In this document: positions 7,184 through 14,823 of the stretch, piece after piece
Layout: each line of letters starts with the position of its first letter
Numbering within the stretch: the first letter of the stretch is position 1
From: Hyphomicrobiales bacterium
Lineage (GTDB): Bacteria > Pseudomonadota > Alphaproteobacteria > Rhizobiales > Aestuariivirgaceae
Length of the DNA stretch: 22,346 nt
Direction: 5' to 3'
Assembly (NCBI GenBank): GCA_020029455.1
Contig: JAIBJH010000014.1
Span: forward strand, 1-22,346
Position numbers and translations under genes: made by a program
The notes under the pieces: model-generated
Database searches by the model: none
Told to the model about the DNA's origin: nothing
What the model saw: the letters and a program-made list of their open reading frames with translations, nothing else

Positions 7184-8185
7184 TCACGCTAGTGCAATCC
7201 GTGCAGCCGATTCCGGCAGTTCCTCGCCGAAGCAGCGCTGGTAGAACTCGGCGACGATGGGCCGCTCCAGTTCATCGCATTTGTTGAGGAAGGTGAGGCG
7301 GAAGGCAAAGCCGATGTCGCCGGCGAAGATGTCGGCATTCTGCGCCCAGGTCATGACGGTGCGCGGGCTCATCACTGTTGAGAGGTCACCCTGGATGAAG
7401 GCATTACGGGTGAGATCGGCAACGCGCACCATGTTGGCAACGATCTTCCGACCCCTCTCGGTGTTGTAGGCCTTGACCTTGGAGAGCACGATGCCGCATT
7501 CATCGGCATGAGGCAGATAGTTGAGCGCCGTGATGATGGACCAGCGGTCCATCTGCGCTTGGTTGATCTGCTGGGTGCCGTGATAGAGGCCGGTGGTATC
7601 GCCAAGCCCCACTGTGTTGGCCGTGGCAAAGAGGCGAAACGCGGGGTGAGGCCTGATGACGCGGCTCTGGTCGAGCAATGTCAGCTTGCCGGATGATTCG
7701 AGGATGCGCTGGATCACGAACATCACATCGGGGCGGCCGGCATCATATTCATCGAAGACGAGCGCGACATTGTGCTGATAGGCCCATGGGAGGATGCCTT
7801 CACGGAATTCCGTGACCTGCTTTCCTTCCTTGAGCACAATCGCATCCTTGCCGATCAGGTCGATGCGGCTGATGTGGCTGTCCAGGTTGATGCGCACGCA
7901 GGGCCAATTGAGACGCGCTGCCACTTGCTCAATGTGCGTGGATTTTCCGGTGCCATGATAGCCAGTGACCATCACACGGCGGTTGTGCTCGAAACCAGCA
8001 AGGATCGCGAGTGTCGTCTCCTTGTTGAACAAATAATCTGGATCGAGATCGGGCACATGCTCGCTTGGCTCGCTGTAGGCGTGGATTACCATCCTCGTGT
8101 CAAAGCCGAAGGTATCTCTCACTGAAATCTTTACATCTGGCAGCGTGGGCCCGCTGCCATTGGCTTTGCCTATCATGTCACTCAC
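7184..8185 (-). CDS. cobS: Cobaltochelatase AAA+ subunit CobS
   Basis: A 333-residue AAA+ ATPase that forms a ring with CobT and powers cobalt insertion by CobN. Walker A is GYHGTGKST at residues 75-83 and Walker B is ALVFDEYDAG at 141-150. A sensor-1 stretch FATANTVGLGD and the arginine-bearing RWSIITALNYL follow. Length is typical of the family. The longest frame starts with GTG at 8185; an ATG three codons later (8176) is an equally good start, with GAG six bases before it. No cobalamin riboswitch is possible in the 52-bp gap from the J-domain gene, so cobST is probably read from the promoter upstream of that gene. Confidence 0.96.
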   Translation of the reverse strand: MSDMIGKANGSGPTLPDVKISVRDTFGFDTRMVIHAYSEPSEHVPDLDPDYLFNKETTLAILAGFEHNRRVMVTGYHGTGKSTHIEQVAARLNWPCVRINLDSHISRIDLIGKDAIVLKEGKQVTEFREGILPWAYQHNVALVFDEYDAGRPDVMFVIQRILESSGKLTLLDQSRVIRPHPAFRLFATANTVGLGDTTGLYHGTQQINQAQMDRWSIITALNYLPHADECGIVLSKVKAYNTERGRKIVANMVRVADLTRNAFIQGDLSTVMSPRTVMTWAQNADIFAGDIGFAFRLTFLNKCDELERPIVAEFYQRCFGEELPESAARIALA

Positions 8186-8237
8186 ATCGGTTTGGGGTGT
8201 AAAAACCTTCTAGTCGTTTGCTTGGCGCGCGGCAAGC

Positions 8238-8834
8238 TTAGCAGAAGCCCGAAGCGCGCAATGTATCATAGGCTTGAATGACAGCCTTCAAGGTGTCTTC
8301 ATTGGCCCTGCTGCCGCCATTGGCGTCGGGATGCAGGCGCTTCACCAAGAGCTTGTACTTGGCTTTTGCGTCTTCAGGTGAGGCATTCTCATCAAGACCA
8401 AGAGTTTGCAGGGCTTTCACCTCATTGATGCGCAAGTTGCGGCCCAGTTTTGACTGGGCGGGCTTGGCATTCTTGCCGAACAAGCCAAGGGGATCGCGGA
8501 AATCGCGGGCCGTGCCACGCTTGGCGCCGGCCTTTGAATGGGCGTTTTCCCCGAGTTTCCACGTGGGGCGGTCGCCCGTTTGCGCGGCTTTCTGCGCGGT
8601 AGAGATGGCGTCATCACTCATGCCGGCAAAATAATTATACTTCTTGTTGTACTCCTGCACATGGGCTGTGCAGTAGTTCCAATACTGGCCTTCGGCACTG
8701 CGCCCCTTGGGTGCCTTGTGGCGTGCCGGCTTGTTGCAGCCTTCCCATTCGCACATCTTCTCCACCTTGGGTTCAGGCTTGGAACCCCTGGGTGTCACGC
8801 GAATCTTGTCAAAGTATTTCGAGTCGAGTTTCAT
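8238..8834 (-). CDS. J-domain (DnaJ-like) protein with N-terminal cysteine motif
   Basis: A 198-residue protein with its J domain at the C-terminus (about residues 140-196). The essential HPD tripeptide is at 168-170 in LLVKRLHPDANGG, followed by helix AVIQAYDTLR. The N-terminal half carries CEWEGC (Cys28, Cys33) and a second YCTAH (Cys55, His58), which could bind a metal. J domains stimulate the ATPase of Hsp70 (DnaK), so this is probably a specialised co-chaperone; its client is unknown. It lacks the Gly/Phe and zinc-finger regions of true DnaJ. It leads the cobST unit and is divergent from bolA, an arrangement I recall as common in Hyphomicrobiales. Confidence 0.9.
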   Translation of the reverse strand: MKLDSKYFDKIRVTPRGSKPEPKVEKMCEWEGCNKPARHKAPKGRSAEGQYWNYCTAHVQEYNKKYNYFAGMSDDAISTAQKAAQTGDRPTWKLGENAHSKAGAKRGTARDFRDPLGLFGKNAKPAQSKLGRNLRINEVKALQTLGLDENASPEDAKAKYKLLVKRLHPDANGGSRANEDTLKAVIQAYDTLRASGFC

Positions 8835-8839
8835 GGCGC

Positions 8840-8870
8840 TTGATCATGCGAGGGTTGGAGCCCTCATCAA
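8840..8870. promoter_or_regulatory. Interrupted palindrome in the J-domain gene/bolA divergent promoter
   Basis: TTGAT (8840-8844) and GAGGG (8850-8854) are complementary to CCCTC (8861-8865) and ATCAA (8866-8870), with 5 extra bases in the left arm. It occupies most of the 54 bp between the two divergent start codons. It could be an operator or a stem in the bolA leader. I recognise no regulator site in it. Confidence 0.35.
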
Positions 8871-8888
8871 CCAGATACGGAGTAAGTG

Positions 8889-9164
8889 ATGGAATTAGGC
8901 CCTGTCGGCAAGACGCTTGAGAACAAACTCTTCGCGGCTTTCCAACCTTCCGTACTTAATGTGATTGACGAAAGCAATCAACATGCAGGCCATGCCGGCA
9001 GCCATCCCTTGGGCGAAAGCCATTTCCGCGTCACAATTGTAGCGCATGCTTTCAGGGGGAAGTCGCGCATTGATTGCCACCGCATGGTAAACGACGTTTT
9101 GGCGCAGGAACTCAAGACGCGCGTTCATGCGCTTGCAATTGAAGCTTCCGCGCCGAACTCCTGA
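8889..9164 (+). CDS. bolA: BolA family protein
   Basis: A 91-residue BolA protein. Family signatures are in order: LNVIDESNQHAGHAG (residues 23-37), LGESHFRVTIVAHAF (41-55), a loop with His64, and the closing VHALAIEASAP (79-89). BolA proteins work with monothiol glutaredoxins in iron-sulfur cluster handling and affect cell shape and stress responses; that is family knowledge. I choose the ATG at 8889, since GGAG at 8879-8882 lies six bases upstream; a GTG one codon earlier (8886) is possible. The opposite strand has an open frame of similar length (8895-9173), which should not be called. bolA is divergent from the J-domain gene and ends 5 bp from the corC stop. Confidence 0.93.
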   Translation: MELGPVGKTLENKLFAAFQPSVLNVIDESNQHAGHAGSHPLGESHFRVTIVAHAFRGKSRIDCHRMVNDVLAQELKTRVHALAIEASAPNS

Positions 9165-9169
9165 TCTCT

Positions 9170-10462
9170 TCAAGCCGGCGGTTCTTCATTTGCAGGCTGC
9201 TCTATCTTCGTCACCTTGATCTGGGTGATCTGCTGCTTGCGCTTCTTCAGAACTTCAAACTTGAAGCCGTGGAACGAGAAGGCCTGGCCAGCATCGGGAA
9301 TCATGCGCGCTTCATGTATGACAAGGCCGGCAAGGGTGGTCGCCTCTTCGTCCGGTAGTTGCCAATCGAGCGTGCGGTTGAGATCGCGGATCGGCACCGT
9401 GCCGTCAATCACATAGGCGCCGTCCCGTGTCTTACGCACACCGCTGCTGACAGCATCAAATTCGTCTTTGATATCGCCGACGATCTCTTCAAGGATATCC
9501 TCGAGGGTTACAAGCCCTTCAACCTCGCCATATTCATCGACAACCAGTGCAAAGTGGGTCTTGCGGCGCAGGAAGGCGTTGAGTTGGTCTTCCAGCGGGC
9601 GCGTGTCGGGCACGAACCAGGCGGGGACAATGACCTTTTCGAAGTCAATCTTTGTGGCGTCTCCTTCGGCTTCCTGCAGCGCCTTGAACAGCGCCTTGGC
9701 ATGAAGGATGCCCACAATGTTGTCGGGTTTTCCACGCCAGACGGGCATGCGCGTGTGCGGGCTTTCGAGCACGGCTTCGACGAGTTTCTGCTGTTCAAAC
9801 CCGAGATCCAGGGTCTTCATCTTGGTGCGGTGGATCATGATGTCCGCCACCTCAAGTTCCTTGAGGTCGAGGATGCCGCCCAACCTCGCACGTTCTTCCT
9901 TTACATGTGCTTCCTCCTTGTGGTGAAGGTCAGCGGCGCCGCGCAATTCGCCGCGGACCGAAAACACGCGGACATCGTCCCGGACGTTGGCACCGAATAG
10001 TTTCAGCGCGGCCTTCACAGTAAATTCCAACGCCAGAACGATAGGGGCCAGGATAGCGGTGATCAGGCGAACGGCATGGGCAATGGCAATCGAAGTGCGT
10101 TCGGGGTAGGTGATTGCGAATATCTTTGGCAGGATTTCGGCGAAGATCAGGATGATGATTGTCATGACGACCGCAGCGATGAAGGCGCCACCACCACCGA
10201 CGAGCTTGATCAGGGTGGCGGTAGCGACAGCCGCAGCGGCGATCCTGGCAAAGATGTTGCCGAATAGCAGGCCACCGATCGACCTCTCTGGTGTTTCCAA
10301 AAGCTGAAGTGCCGACCTGGCGCGGGCCGAGCCCCGCTTTTCAAGCTCGGCGAGCCTTGTCCTTGAGGCAGCCTCGAGCCCTGATTCCGCACCTGTGAAA
10401 AAGGCCGCCACGGCAATCAGGCATATAATCGAGAATATGGCATAGGCGATTTCGCTGCTCAT
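9170..10462 (-). CDS. CNNM/CorC-HlyC family membrane protein with paired CBS domains
   Basis: A 430-residue inner-membrane protein of the group often annotated as hemolysin or CorC. The N-terminal DUF21/CNNM domain (about residues 1-185) has several hydrophobic helices and the signatures FFTGAESGLEAASRTRL and FAEILPKIFAITYPERTS. A CBS pair follows (about 205-335), with FALVVDEYGEVEGLVTLEDI. The C-terminal CorC_HlyC domain covers about 350-425. Proteins of this kind are linked to magnesium or cobalt efflux and resistance; the substrate here is an inference. The ATG at 10462 overlaps the aroB stop (ATGA), so it is translated with aroB. It converges on bolA with a 5-bp gap. Confidence 0.92.
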   Translation of the reverse strand: MSSEIAYAIFSIICLIAVAAFFTGAESGLEAASRTRLAELEKRGSARARSALQLLETPERSIGGLLFGNIFARIAAAAVATATLIKLVGGGGAFIAAVVMTIIILIFAEILPKIFAITYPERTSIAIAHAVRLITAILAPIVLALEFTVKAALKLFGANVRDDVRVFSVRGELRGAADLHHKEEAHVKEERARLGGILDLKELEVADIMIHRTKMKTLDLGFEQQKLVEAVLESPHTRMPVWRGKPDNIVGILHAKALFKALQEAEGDATKIDFEKVIVPAWFVPDTRPLEDQLNAFLRRKTHFALVVDEYGEVEGLVTLEDILEEIVGDIKDEFDAVSSGVRKTRDGAYVIDGTVPIRDLNRTLDWQLPDEEATTLAGLVIHEARMIPDAGQAFSFHGFKFEVLKKRKQQITQIKVTKIEQPANEEPPA

Positions 10463-11589
10463 GACGCGCGCCGATCCTTCTCAAGGAAGTCCAAGACATC
10501 CTTTTCTGCGATGTCGCGAGCAACAAATGTCTCGCCAATAGCCCGCGCGAGAATGAATACCAGCTTGCCGCCAGAGGCTTTCTTGTCCTGGTGCATGATC
10601 TCAAGTAGGCGCGCCGGCGGCGGCACCTCGCCTGGAATGCCGCTGACGCGAGTGGGAAGCCCCGCACGTTTGAGGTGCCTCTCCGCATGATCGCCGAGAT
10701 GTGGATCGCAAAGGCCAAGCGCGCCTGAAAACCTGAAGGCCTGTACCATGCCAATGCTTACGGATTCTCCGTGGAGCAATCTGTTGGAATAGCCGGTGGC
10801 GGCTTCCAGTGCATGGCCAAAAGTGTGGCCGAGATTGAGGAGGGCGCGAACGCCCGTTTCAGTTTCGTCTTGTGCAACGATATCGGCTTTCATTTCGCAA
10901 GAGCGGCGCACCGCTTTGCGGACGGCATCCGTGTCACAAGCGATTACTTCTTCGACCCGCTGATCGAGCCAATCGAAGAATGCGGCGTCGCCCAGAAGCC
11001 CATATTTTGCGACTTCGGCATAACCCGCCGCGCGTTCACGCTTGGGCAGGGTCTTGAGCAGGTCCAGGTCAGCCAGCACCAGGGATGGCTGATGAAAGAC
11101 GCCGATCAGGTTCTTGCCATGGGGCGAGTTGATGCCTGTCTTGCCGCCAACGGAAGAATCCACTTGGGCCAGCAGAGTGGTTGGAATCTGCACAAAGCGC
11201 ACGCCGCGGCGCAAAACGCCTGCAGCAAAGCCGGCTAGGTCACCGATGACGCCACCGCCGAGCGCGATCACCACATCGTTCCGCTCGATGCCCGATGCCA
11301 GCAGGAACTCGCAGACCTGTTGCAGCCCGGCATAGCTCTTGCTCGATTCGCCGGGGTTGAGGATCAGCGAGGCATGTTCGATCCCGTTCGCGTCAAGAAC
11401 AGCTGCGAGGCTTGCAAGATGAAAGCCTGCTACATTTTCATCCGTGACAATGGCCAGGCGCTTGCGCTTGAGGAGCGGCAGCAGCAGCTCGCCCGCCTGC
11501 GGCAAAAGGCCGTCACCCACCAGGATGTCATAGGACCGCCTTCCGAGATTGACCCGGACTTTGTCGGTGGCATTTTCGGTATCAGGCAT
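10459..11589 (-). CDS. aroB: 3-dehydroquinate synthase
   Basis: A 376-residue NAD- and metal-dependent enzyme of the shikimate pathway that converts DAHP to 3-dehydroquinate. The nucleotide-binding GGGVIGD is at 111-117 and the substrate-binding DSSVGGKTGIN at 144-154. Further on are AGYAEVAKYG and LNLGHTFGHALE, which carry the zinc ligands. The open frame reaches 11715, but the upstream 42 codons overlap aroK and look non-coding. The ATG at 11589 gives the normal family N-terminus and overlaps the aroK stop by 8 bases. aroK, aroB and corC therefore form a translationally linked unit. Confidence 0.96.
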   Translation of the reverse strand: MPDTENATDKVRVNLGRRSYDILVGDGLLPQAGELLLPLLKRKRLAIVTDENVAGFHLASLAAVLDANGIEHASLILNPGESSKSYAGLQQVCEFLLASGIERNDVVIALGGGVIGDLAGFAAGVLRRGVRFVQIPTTLLAQVDSSVGGKTGINSPHGKNLIGVFHQPSLVLADLDLLKTLPKRERAAGYAEVAKYGLLGDAAFFDWLDQRVEEVIACDTDAVRKAVRRSCEMKADIVAQDETETGVRALLNLGHTFGHALEAATGYSNRLLHGESVSIGMVQAFRFSGALGLCDPHLGDHAERHLKRAGLPTRVSGIPGEVPPPARLLEIMHQDKKASGGKLVFILARAIGETFVARDIAEKDVLDFLEKDRRAS

Positions 11590-12169
11590 TCCGTTCCTGT
11601 TCCTTTGCTTGCCATTGCGCCAGGGCGCGCAGCACTTCACTGACCATGGCGGCGTGATGGGCATCAGTGCTTTCAACGGTGATATCGGCAGTGGCATATG
11701 TGGGATAACGCTCATCCATCAGCTTGCGCATTACGGCTTCCGGGTCGGTATTTTCTAAAAGAGGCCTCCCGCCGCGCTTCAGCACCCGCTGCATGAGAAG
11801 GGAAAGATCGGCCTTCAGCCACACCGAAATGGCCCGCTGCTTGACGCGCTCCCGCGTCTCGGCATTCATGAAGGCGCCACCGCCGGTGGCCAGAACCTGG
11901 CCGCCGCTTTCGAGTAGTCGCGCGATCACCCGCTTCTCGCCGTCGCGGAAGTGGGCCTCGCCGTGTTCGGCGAAGATGTCCGGAATGCTTTTTCCTGCTG
12001 CTGCCTCGATCTCATGGTCGGCATCGACGAAGGGCAAGCCCAGAATCTCCGCAAGCCGGCGGCCAATAGAGGTCTTTCCGGCGCCCATGAGGCCGACCAG
12101 TACGACGGACCGTCCGCCCAGATTGTTGAGCGCAGCCTCGACATCCCCGGACAAGTTATTCTTCGGCAT
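11582..12169 (-). CDS. aroK: Shikimate kinase
   Basis: A 195-residue P-loop kinase that phosphorylates shikimate at the 3-hydroxyl. Walker A is GLMGAGKT at residues 26-33, and the metal-binding DAD at 49-51 sits in FVDADHEIE. The substrate-binding FRDGEKRVI and GGG (in LATGGGAFM) follow. RGGRPLLE belongs to the lid region, with a late RYPTYATAD segment. About 20 extra N-terminal residues compared with E. coli AroK are usual for alphaproteobacteria. It is the first gene of aroK-aroB-corC and is divergent from the small-peptide/xerD unit across a 115-bp gap. Confidence 0.95.
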   Translation of the reverse strand: MPKNNLSGDVEAALNNLGGRSVVLVGLMGAGKTSIGRRLAEILGLPFVDADHEIEAAAGKSIPDIFAEHGEAHFRDGEKRVIARLLESGGQVLATGGGAFMNAETRERVKQRAISVWLKADLSLLMQRVLKRGGRPLLENTDPEAVMRKLMDERYPTYATADITVESTDAHHAAMVSEVLRALAQWQAKEQERNA

Positions 12170-12284
12170 GGTTAATTCCTGTCACCTGGACAACGCTTTA
12201 CCGGTTCTGCAGGCGAAATAAAACGCGTTTACCGGCAATTTCGCCAGAAGCCGAATCTGGGCTATGTTCGCGCCAGGTAGCTTC

Positions 12285-12434
12285 ATGTTCATTCCCGATA
12301 CCGTCCGATTCGTCCTTGTCGTGGCAGCCTTGGCTGGTGCCGTCTATGGCGGCGCCTATGCGCTTGCGACCTTTCCGCCCGAACAAACGGAAGTGATCAA
12401 GTCTTTGCCCCATGAAAAACTCAGGCAGGGATGA
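12285..12434 (+). CDS. Small single-pass membrane peptide upstream of xerD (unknown function)
   Basis: A 49-residue reading frame starting at ATG 12285 and ending with TGA at 12432-12434, overlapping the xerD start by 23 bp. It has a short polar N-terminus, then one hydrophobic segment (about residues 8-30, VRFVLVVAALAGAVYGGAYA at its core), then FPPEQTEVIKSLPHEKLRQG, a charged tail. I recall similar small proteins with a Gly/Tyr-rich helix and a Pro-Pro-Glu turn before xerD in other Hyphomicrobiales, but have no search to confirm this. An in-frame ATG at 12264 would add seven residues; I prefer 12285 because AGG lies seven bases before it. Function is unknown. Confidence 0.7.
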   Translation: MFIPDTVRFVLVVAALAGAVYGGAYALATFPPEQTEVIKSLPHEKLRQG

Positions 12435-13389
12435 TGGCGAGACAGGCTACCGGCTGGTTGGCCGGTTCCTGGAAATGATGGCCGCTGAACGGGGGGCTGC
12501 GGCCAATTCCATCGCCGCTTACCGGCGTGACCTTCAGGATTATTCAGCATTTCTTGCGGCAAGGGCAACGCCCACGGAGAAGGCAGAAGCGCAAGACATC
12601 AGGGACTACCTTGCAAATCTGGAGCGCCGCGGCATGGCCAAGAGTTCGGTGGCGCGCAAGCTCTCCGCCATCCGGCAGTTCCATCTGTTTCTTCATAGCG
12701 AAAATCTTAGCCCCGCCAATCCCGCAGCCATCGTGGAAGGGCCGGGTACCCAGCGCGCGCTTCCCAAGGTTCTCGCTGCCGATGATGTGCTGCGGCTGAC
12801 CGAGGCGGCGCGGGCGTCGGTTCCCGCCAAGCCTCCGGCGGCAAGGCTCAAGGCCTTGCGCAATTTGTGTCTCATCGAGCTCCTTGCCGCGACAGGCCTT
12901 CGCGTATCGGAGCTTGTGGGACTCAAATATTCAGCTGCAGTCTCGGATAAGGAATTCCTGACGATCAGGGGAAAGGGTGGCCGGGAGAGGCTGGTGCCGG
13001 TTTCCGCTCACGCAAGGAGCGTTCTTGAGAATTACATGGAGGAGTTGCGCCGTGGCAGCGACAAGAAACCCGAATGGCTTTTTCCATCGCGCGGCGCATC
13101 CGGGGCGCTGACCCGCCAGCACTTTGCCCTTGAACTGAAAAAACTTGCCGCTGCTGCCGGCATCCCAACGAGCCGCATTTCACCCCATGTGTTGCGCCAC
13201 GGCTTTGCCTCGAACCTGCTCGCTCATGGCGCAGACCTGCGCGCCGTGCAGCAGATGCTGGGGCACGCCGATATTTCCACGACACAGATCTACACGCATG
13301 TTCAACCGGAAAGGCTGAAACGGGCCGTTGAGACATTTCATCCGCTGGCCCGCCGTAAAGGTTCAACCAAGGAAACGCAGAGAAGTTGA
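12412..13389 (+). CDS. xerD: Tyrosine recombinase XerD
   Basis: A 325-residue site-specific recombinase that, with XerC, resolves chromosome dimers at dif under FtsK control. The SAM-like core-binding domain covers about residues 13-100. The catalytic domain shows Arg164 (AATGLRVSEL), Lys188 (IRGKGGRERL), His259 and Arg262 (SPHVLRHGFA), His285 (MLGHADIST) and the nucleophile Tyr294 (TQIYTHV), so all expected residues are present. The sequence around the active site is typical of chromosomal XerD rather than phage or transposon integrases, and nothing nearby suggests a mobile element. The ATG at 12412 lies inside the upstream small peptide gene, which suggests coupled translation. Confidence 0.94.
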   Translation: MKNSGRDDGETGYRLVGRFLEMMAAERGAAANSIAAYRRDLQDYSAFLAARATPTEKAEAQDIRDYLANLERRGMAKSSVARKLSAIRQFHLFLHSENLSPANPAAIVEGPGTQRALPKVLAADDVLRLTEAARASVPAKPPAARLKALRNLCLIELLAATGLRVSELVGLKYSAAVSDKEFLTIRGKGGRERLVPVSAHARSVLENYMEELRRGSDKKPEWLFPSRGASGALTRQHFALELKKLAAAAGIPTSRISPHVLRHGFASNLLAHGADLRAVQQMLGHADISTTQIYTHVQPERLKRAVETFHPLARRKGSTKETQRS

Positions 13390-13416
13390 CATTCCTTTCC
13401 GTGCTCGCCAGTTAGA
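13386..13416 (+). promoter_or_regulatory. Candidate accA promoter
   Basis: A perfect -35 hexamer TTGACA (13386-13391) overlaps the xerD stop codon. The -10 is weak: GTTAGA (13411-13416) after 19 bp, or CAGTTA after 17. A GAGG at 13428-13431 lies four bases before the accA ATG. This would allow accA to be expressed apart from xerD. Confidence 0.35.
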
Positions 13417-13435
13417 AGCCTGTTTGTGAGGCATC

Positions 13436-14389
13436 ATGCAGGAATTCCTGGATTTCGAAGCATCGGTTGAAGAGCTTGAGGGCAAGATCGCCGAGCTCAG
13501 GGCACTGGCGCAGAATGATGCTTCGGTTTCCATTGCGGATGAAGTCAAGTCGCTTGAGGCCAAGGTTCAGAAGCTTCTGAACGAGCTCTATGCCGATCTC
13601 GATCCCTGGCAGAAGGCGAAAGTGGCACGCCACATCAATCGCCCTCATGCCCTGGACTATATCAATACCCTCATCACGGATTTTGTACCCCTGGCCGGAG
13701 ACCGCAAGTTTGGTGAAGATGAAGCCGTTGTGGGCGGACTGGGACGCTTTCAGGGCCAGGGTATTGTCGTCATCGGCCAGGAAAAGGGCTCCGACACGCA
13801 AAGCAAGCTCAAGCATAACTGGGGCATGGCACGACCTGAGGGTTACCGGAAAGCCGTGCGTCTCATGGAACTGGCCGACCGGTTTGGCCTTCCGGTGCTG
13901 ACGTTGGTTGATACGTCGGGGGCATATCCCGGCGTTGAAGCGGAAGAACGGGGCCAGGCTGAGGCCATTGCCCGCTCAACGGATTGCTGCCTGTCGCTGG
14001 GCGTTCCTCTGATTTCCGTGATCATCGGGGAAGGCGGTTCGGGCGGTGCCATTGCCATTGCCACGGGCAACACCGTGCTGATGCTTGAGCATGCCATCTA
14101 CAGCGTGATTTCGCCGGAAGGCGCCGCCTCCATTCTTTGGCGCGATGCGGCGCGCGCCAAGGACGCGGCTGCAGCCTTGAAGATGACAGCTCAGGATCTG
14201 AAGAAGCTTGGGGTCATTGATGAAATCATTCCAGAACCGCCCGGCGGCGCACAGCGCCATGTGGAGAAAACGATCAGCAACGTGGGAGAGGCTGTGGCGC
14301 GCAATCTGCAGGCCTTCGCGGGTGTCTCAAAAGATGTGCTGCGCACGCAGCGGCGAGAAAAATTTTTGGGGATGGGCAGAGGTCTGTGA
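13436..14389 (+). CDS. accA: Acetyl-CoA carboxylase carboxyltransferase subunit alpha
   Basis: A 317-residue subunit that pairs with AccD to move the carboxyl group from carboxybiotin to acetyl-CoA, the committed step of fatty-acid synthesis. The N-terminus (about residues 1-45) is a charged helical segment typical of AccA. The crotonase-fold core has NRPHALDYIN, LVDTSGAYPGVEAEERGQAE, the oxyanion-type glycine run IGEGGSGGAIAIATGN, and YSVISPEGAASILWRD. The C-terminal LGVIDEIIPEPPGGAQ is also diagnostic. Length is normal. The gene is 46 bp after xerD and ends 6 bp from the convergent pilin gene. Confidence 0.96.
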   Translation: MQEFLDFEASVEELEGKIAELRALAQNDASVSIADEVKSLEAKVQKLLNELYADLDPWQKAKVARHINRPHALDYINTLITDFVPLAGDRKFGEDEAVVGGLGRFQGQGIVVIGQEKGSDTQSKLKHNWGMARPEGYRKAVRLMELADRFGLPVLTLVDTSGAYPGVEAEERGQAEAIARSTDCCLSLGVPLISVIIGEGGSGGAIAIATGNTVLMLEHAIYSVISPEGAASILWRDAARAKDAAAALKMTAQDLKKLGVIDEIIPEPPGGAQRHVEKTISNVGEAVARNLQAFAGVSKDVLRTQRREKFLGMGRGL

Positions 14390-14395
14390 GGCGGC

Positions 14396-14572
14396 TCAGA
14401 GCACGTAGTCGAACAGCCCGCCAATTATGCCGTAAATGCTCAGGACACCTGAGTTCACGTCTCCCAGGAGGGGAATGATGACGAGCACAACGCCACTGGC
14501 GATCAAGGCATATTCCACGGCGGTGGCACCCTTGTCGTTTCGGGCGAAACTGTGCAGCAGATTCAACATCAT
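14396..14572 (-). CDS. Flp/Fap-family type IVb prepilin
   Basis: A 58-residue prepilin. A basic leader ending in Gly15 is followed by ATAVEYALIAS, giving the class IVb cleavage signature with Glu at +5 and Tyr at +6 of the mature 43-residue protein. A hydrophobic helix spans about residues 22-36 and a second hydrophobic C-terminal stretch follows. Tad machinery would cleave it with a TadV/CpaA-type peptidase and assemble it into adhesive pili. I chose the ATG at 14572, with GGAG eight bases upstream; the open frame runs to 14611, but those residues do not fit. No tad or cpa gene is in the window, so assembly genes must lie elsewhere. Confidence 0.88.
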   Translation of the reverse strand: MMLNLLHSFARNDKGATAVEYALIASGVVLVIIPLLGDVNSGVLSIYGIIGGLFDYVL

Positions 14573-14636
14573 CGTTGCAACTCCAAGCGCCGTTCCCTGT
14601 TCGTGAGGCACATTACGGGCCGGAATCTTGCGGGGC

Positions 14637-14665
14637 CGTTAACAAGTCGCTTCAATTTGTCTCAA
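14637..14665 (-). promoter_or_regulatory. Weak candidate promoter for the Flp pilin gene
   Basis: On the minus strand TTGAGA (14665-14660) and TTAACG (14642-14637) are 17 bp apart, about 65 bp before the pilin ATG. Neither hexamer is a strong match. I see no other clear signal in the 251-bp divergent region (14573-14823) shared with the multicopper oxidase, and no copper-regulator box that I recognise. Confidence 0.25.
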
Positions 14666-14823
14666 ATGCGGTAGCAATGGCCTGTTTACGTGGGTTTTTG
14701 GGAGGGAGTTCGGTCTTTGACTAACAGGAAATTAAGGTGCGGGTCCGTTACGGGCGTGTAGTAACCAGAACTGCCGGCCTGACAAGTTTTTGGCAAAGTC
14801 GCGGCCGATAGAACACGTTTAGA

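Noticed and set aside
8186..8237. Possible cobalamin riboswitch before cobST
   Set aside because: The gap is only 52 bp, far too short for one, and no B12-box sequence is seen there.
8895..9173. Minus-strand 92-codon frame after corC
   Set aside because: It first looked plausible because its TTG start overlaps the corC stop, but the plus strand encodes BolA with full signatures.
11590..11715. N-terminal extension of aroB
   Set aside because: These 42 codons lie inside aroK in another frame; the family N-terminus begins at 11589.
12197..12235. Two TTTACCGG direct repeats between aroK and the small peptide gene
   Set aside because: Eight bases repeated once, 31 bp apart, match no regulator site I know and are weak evidence.
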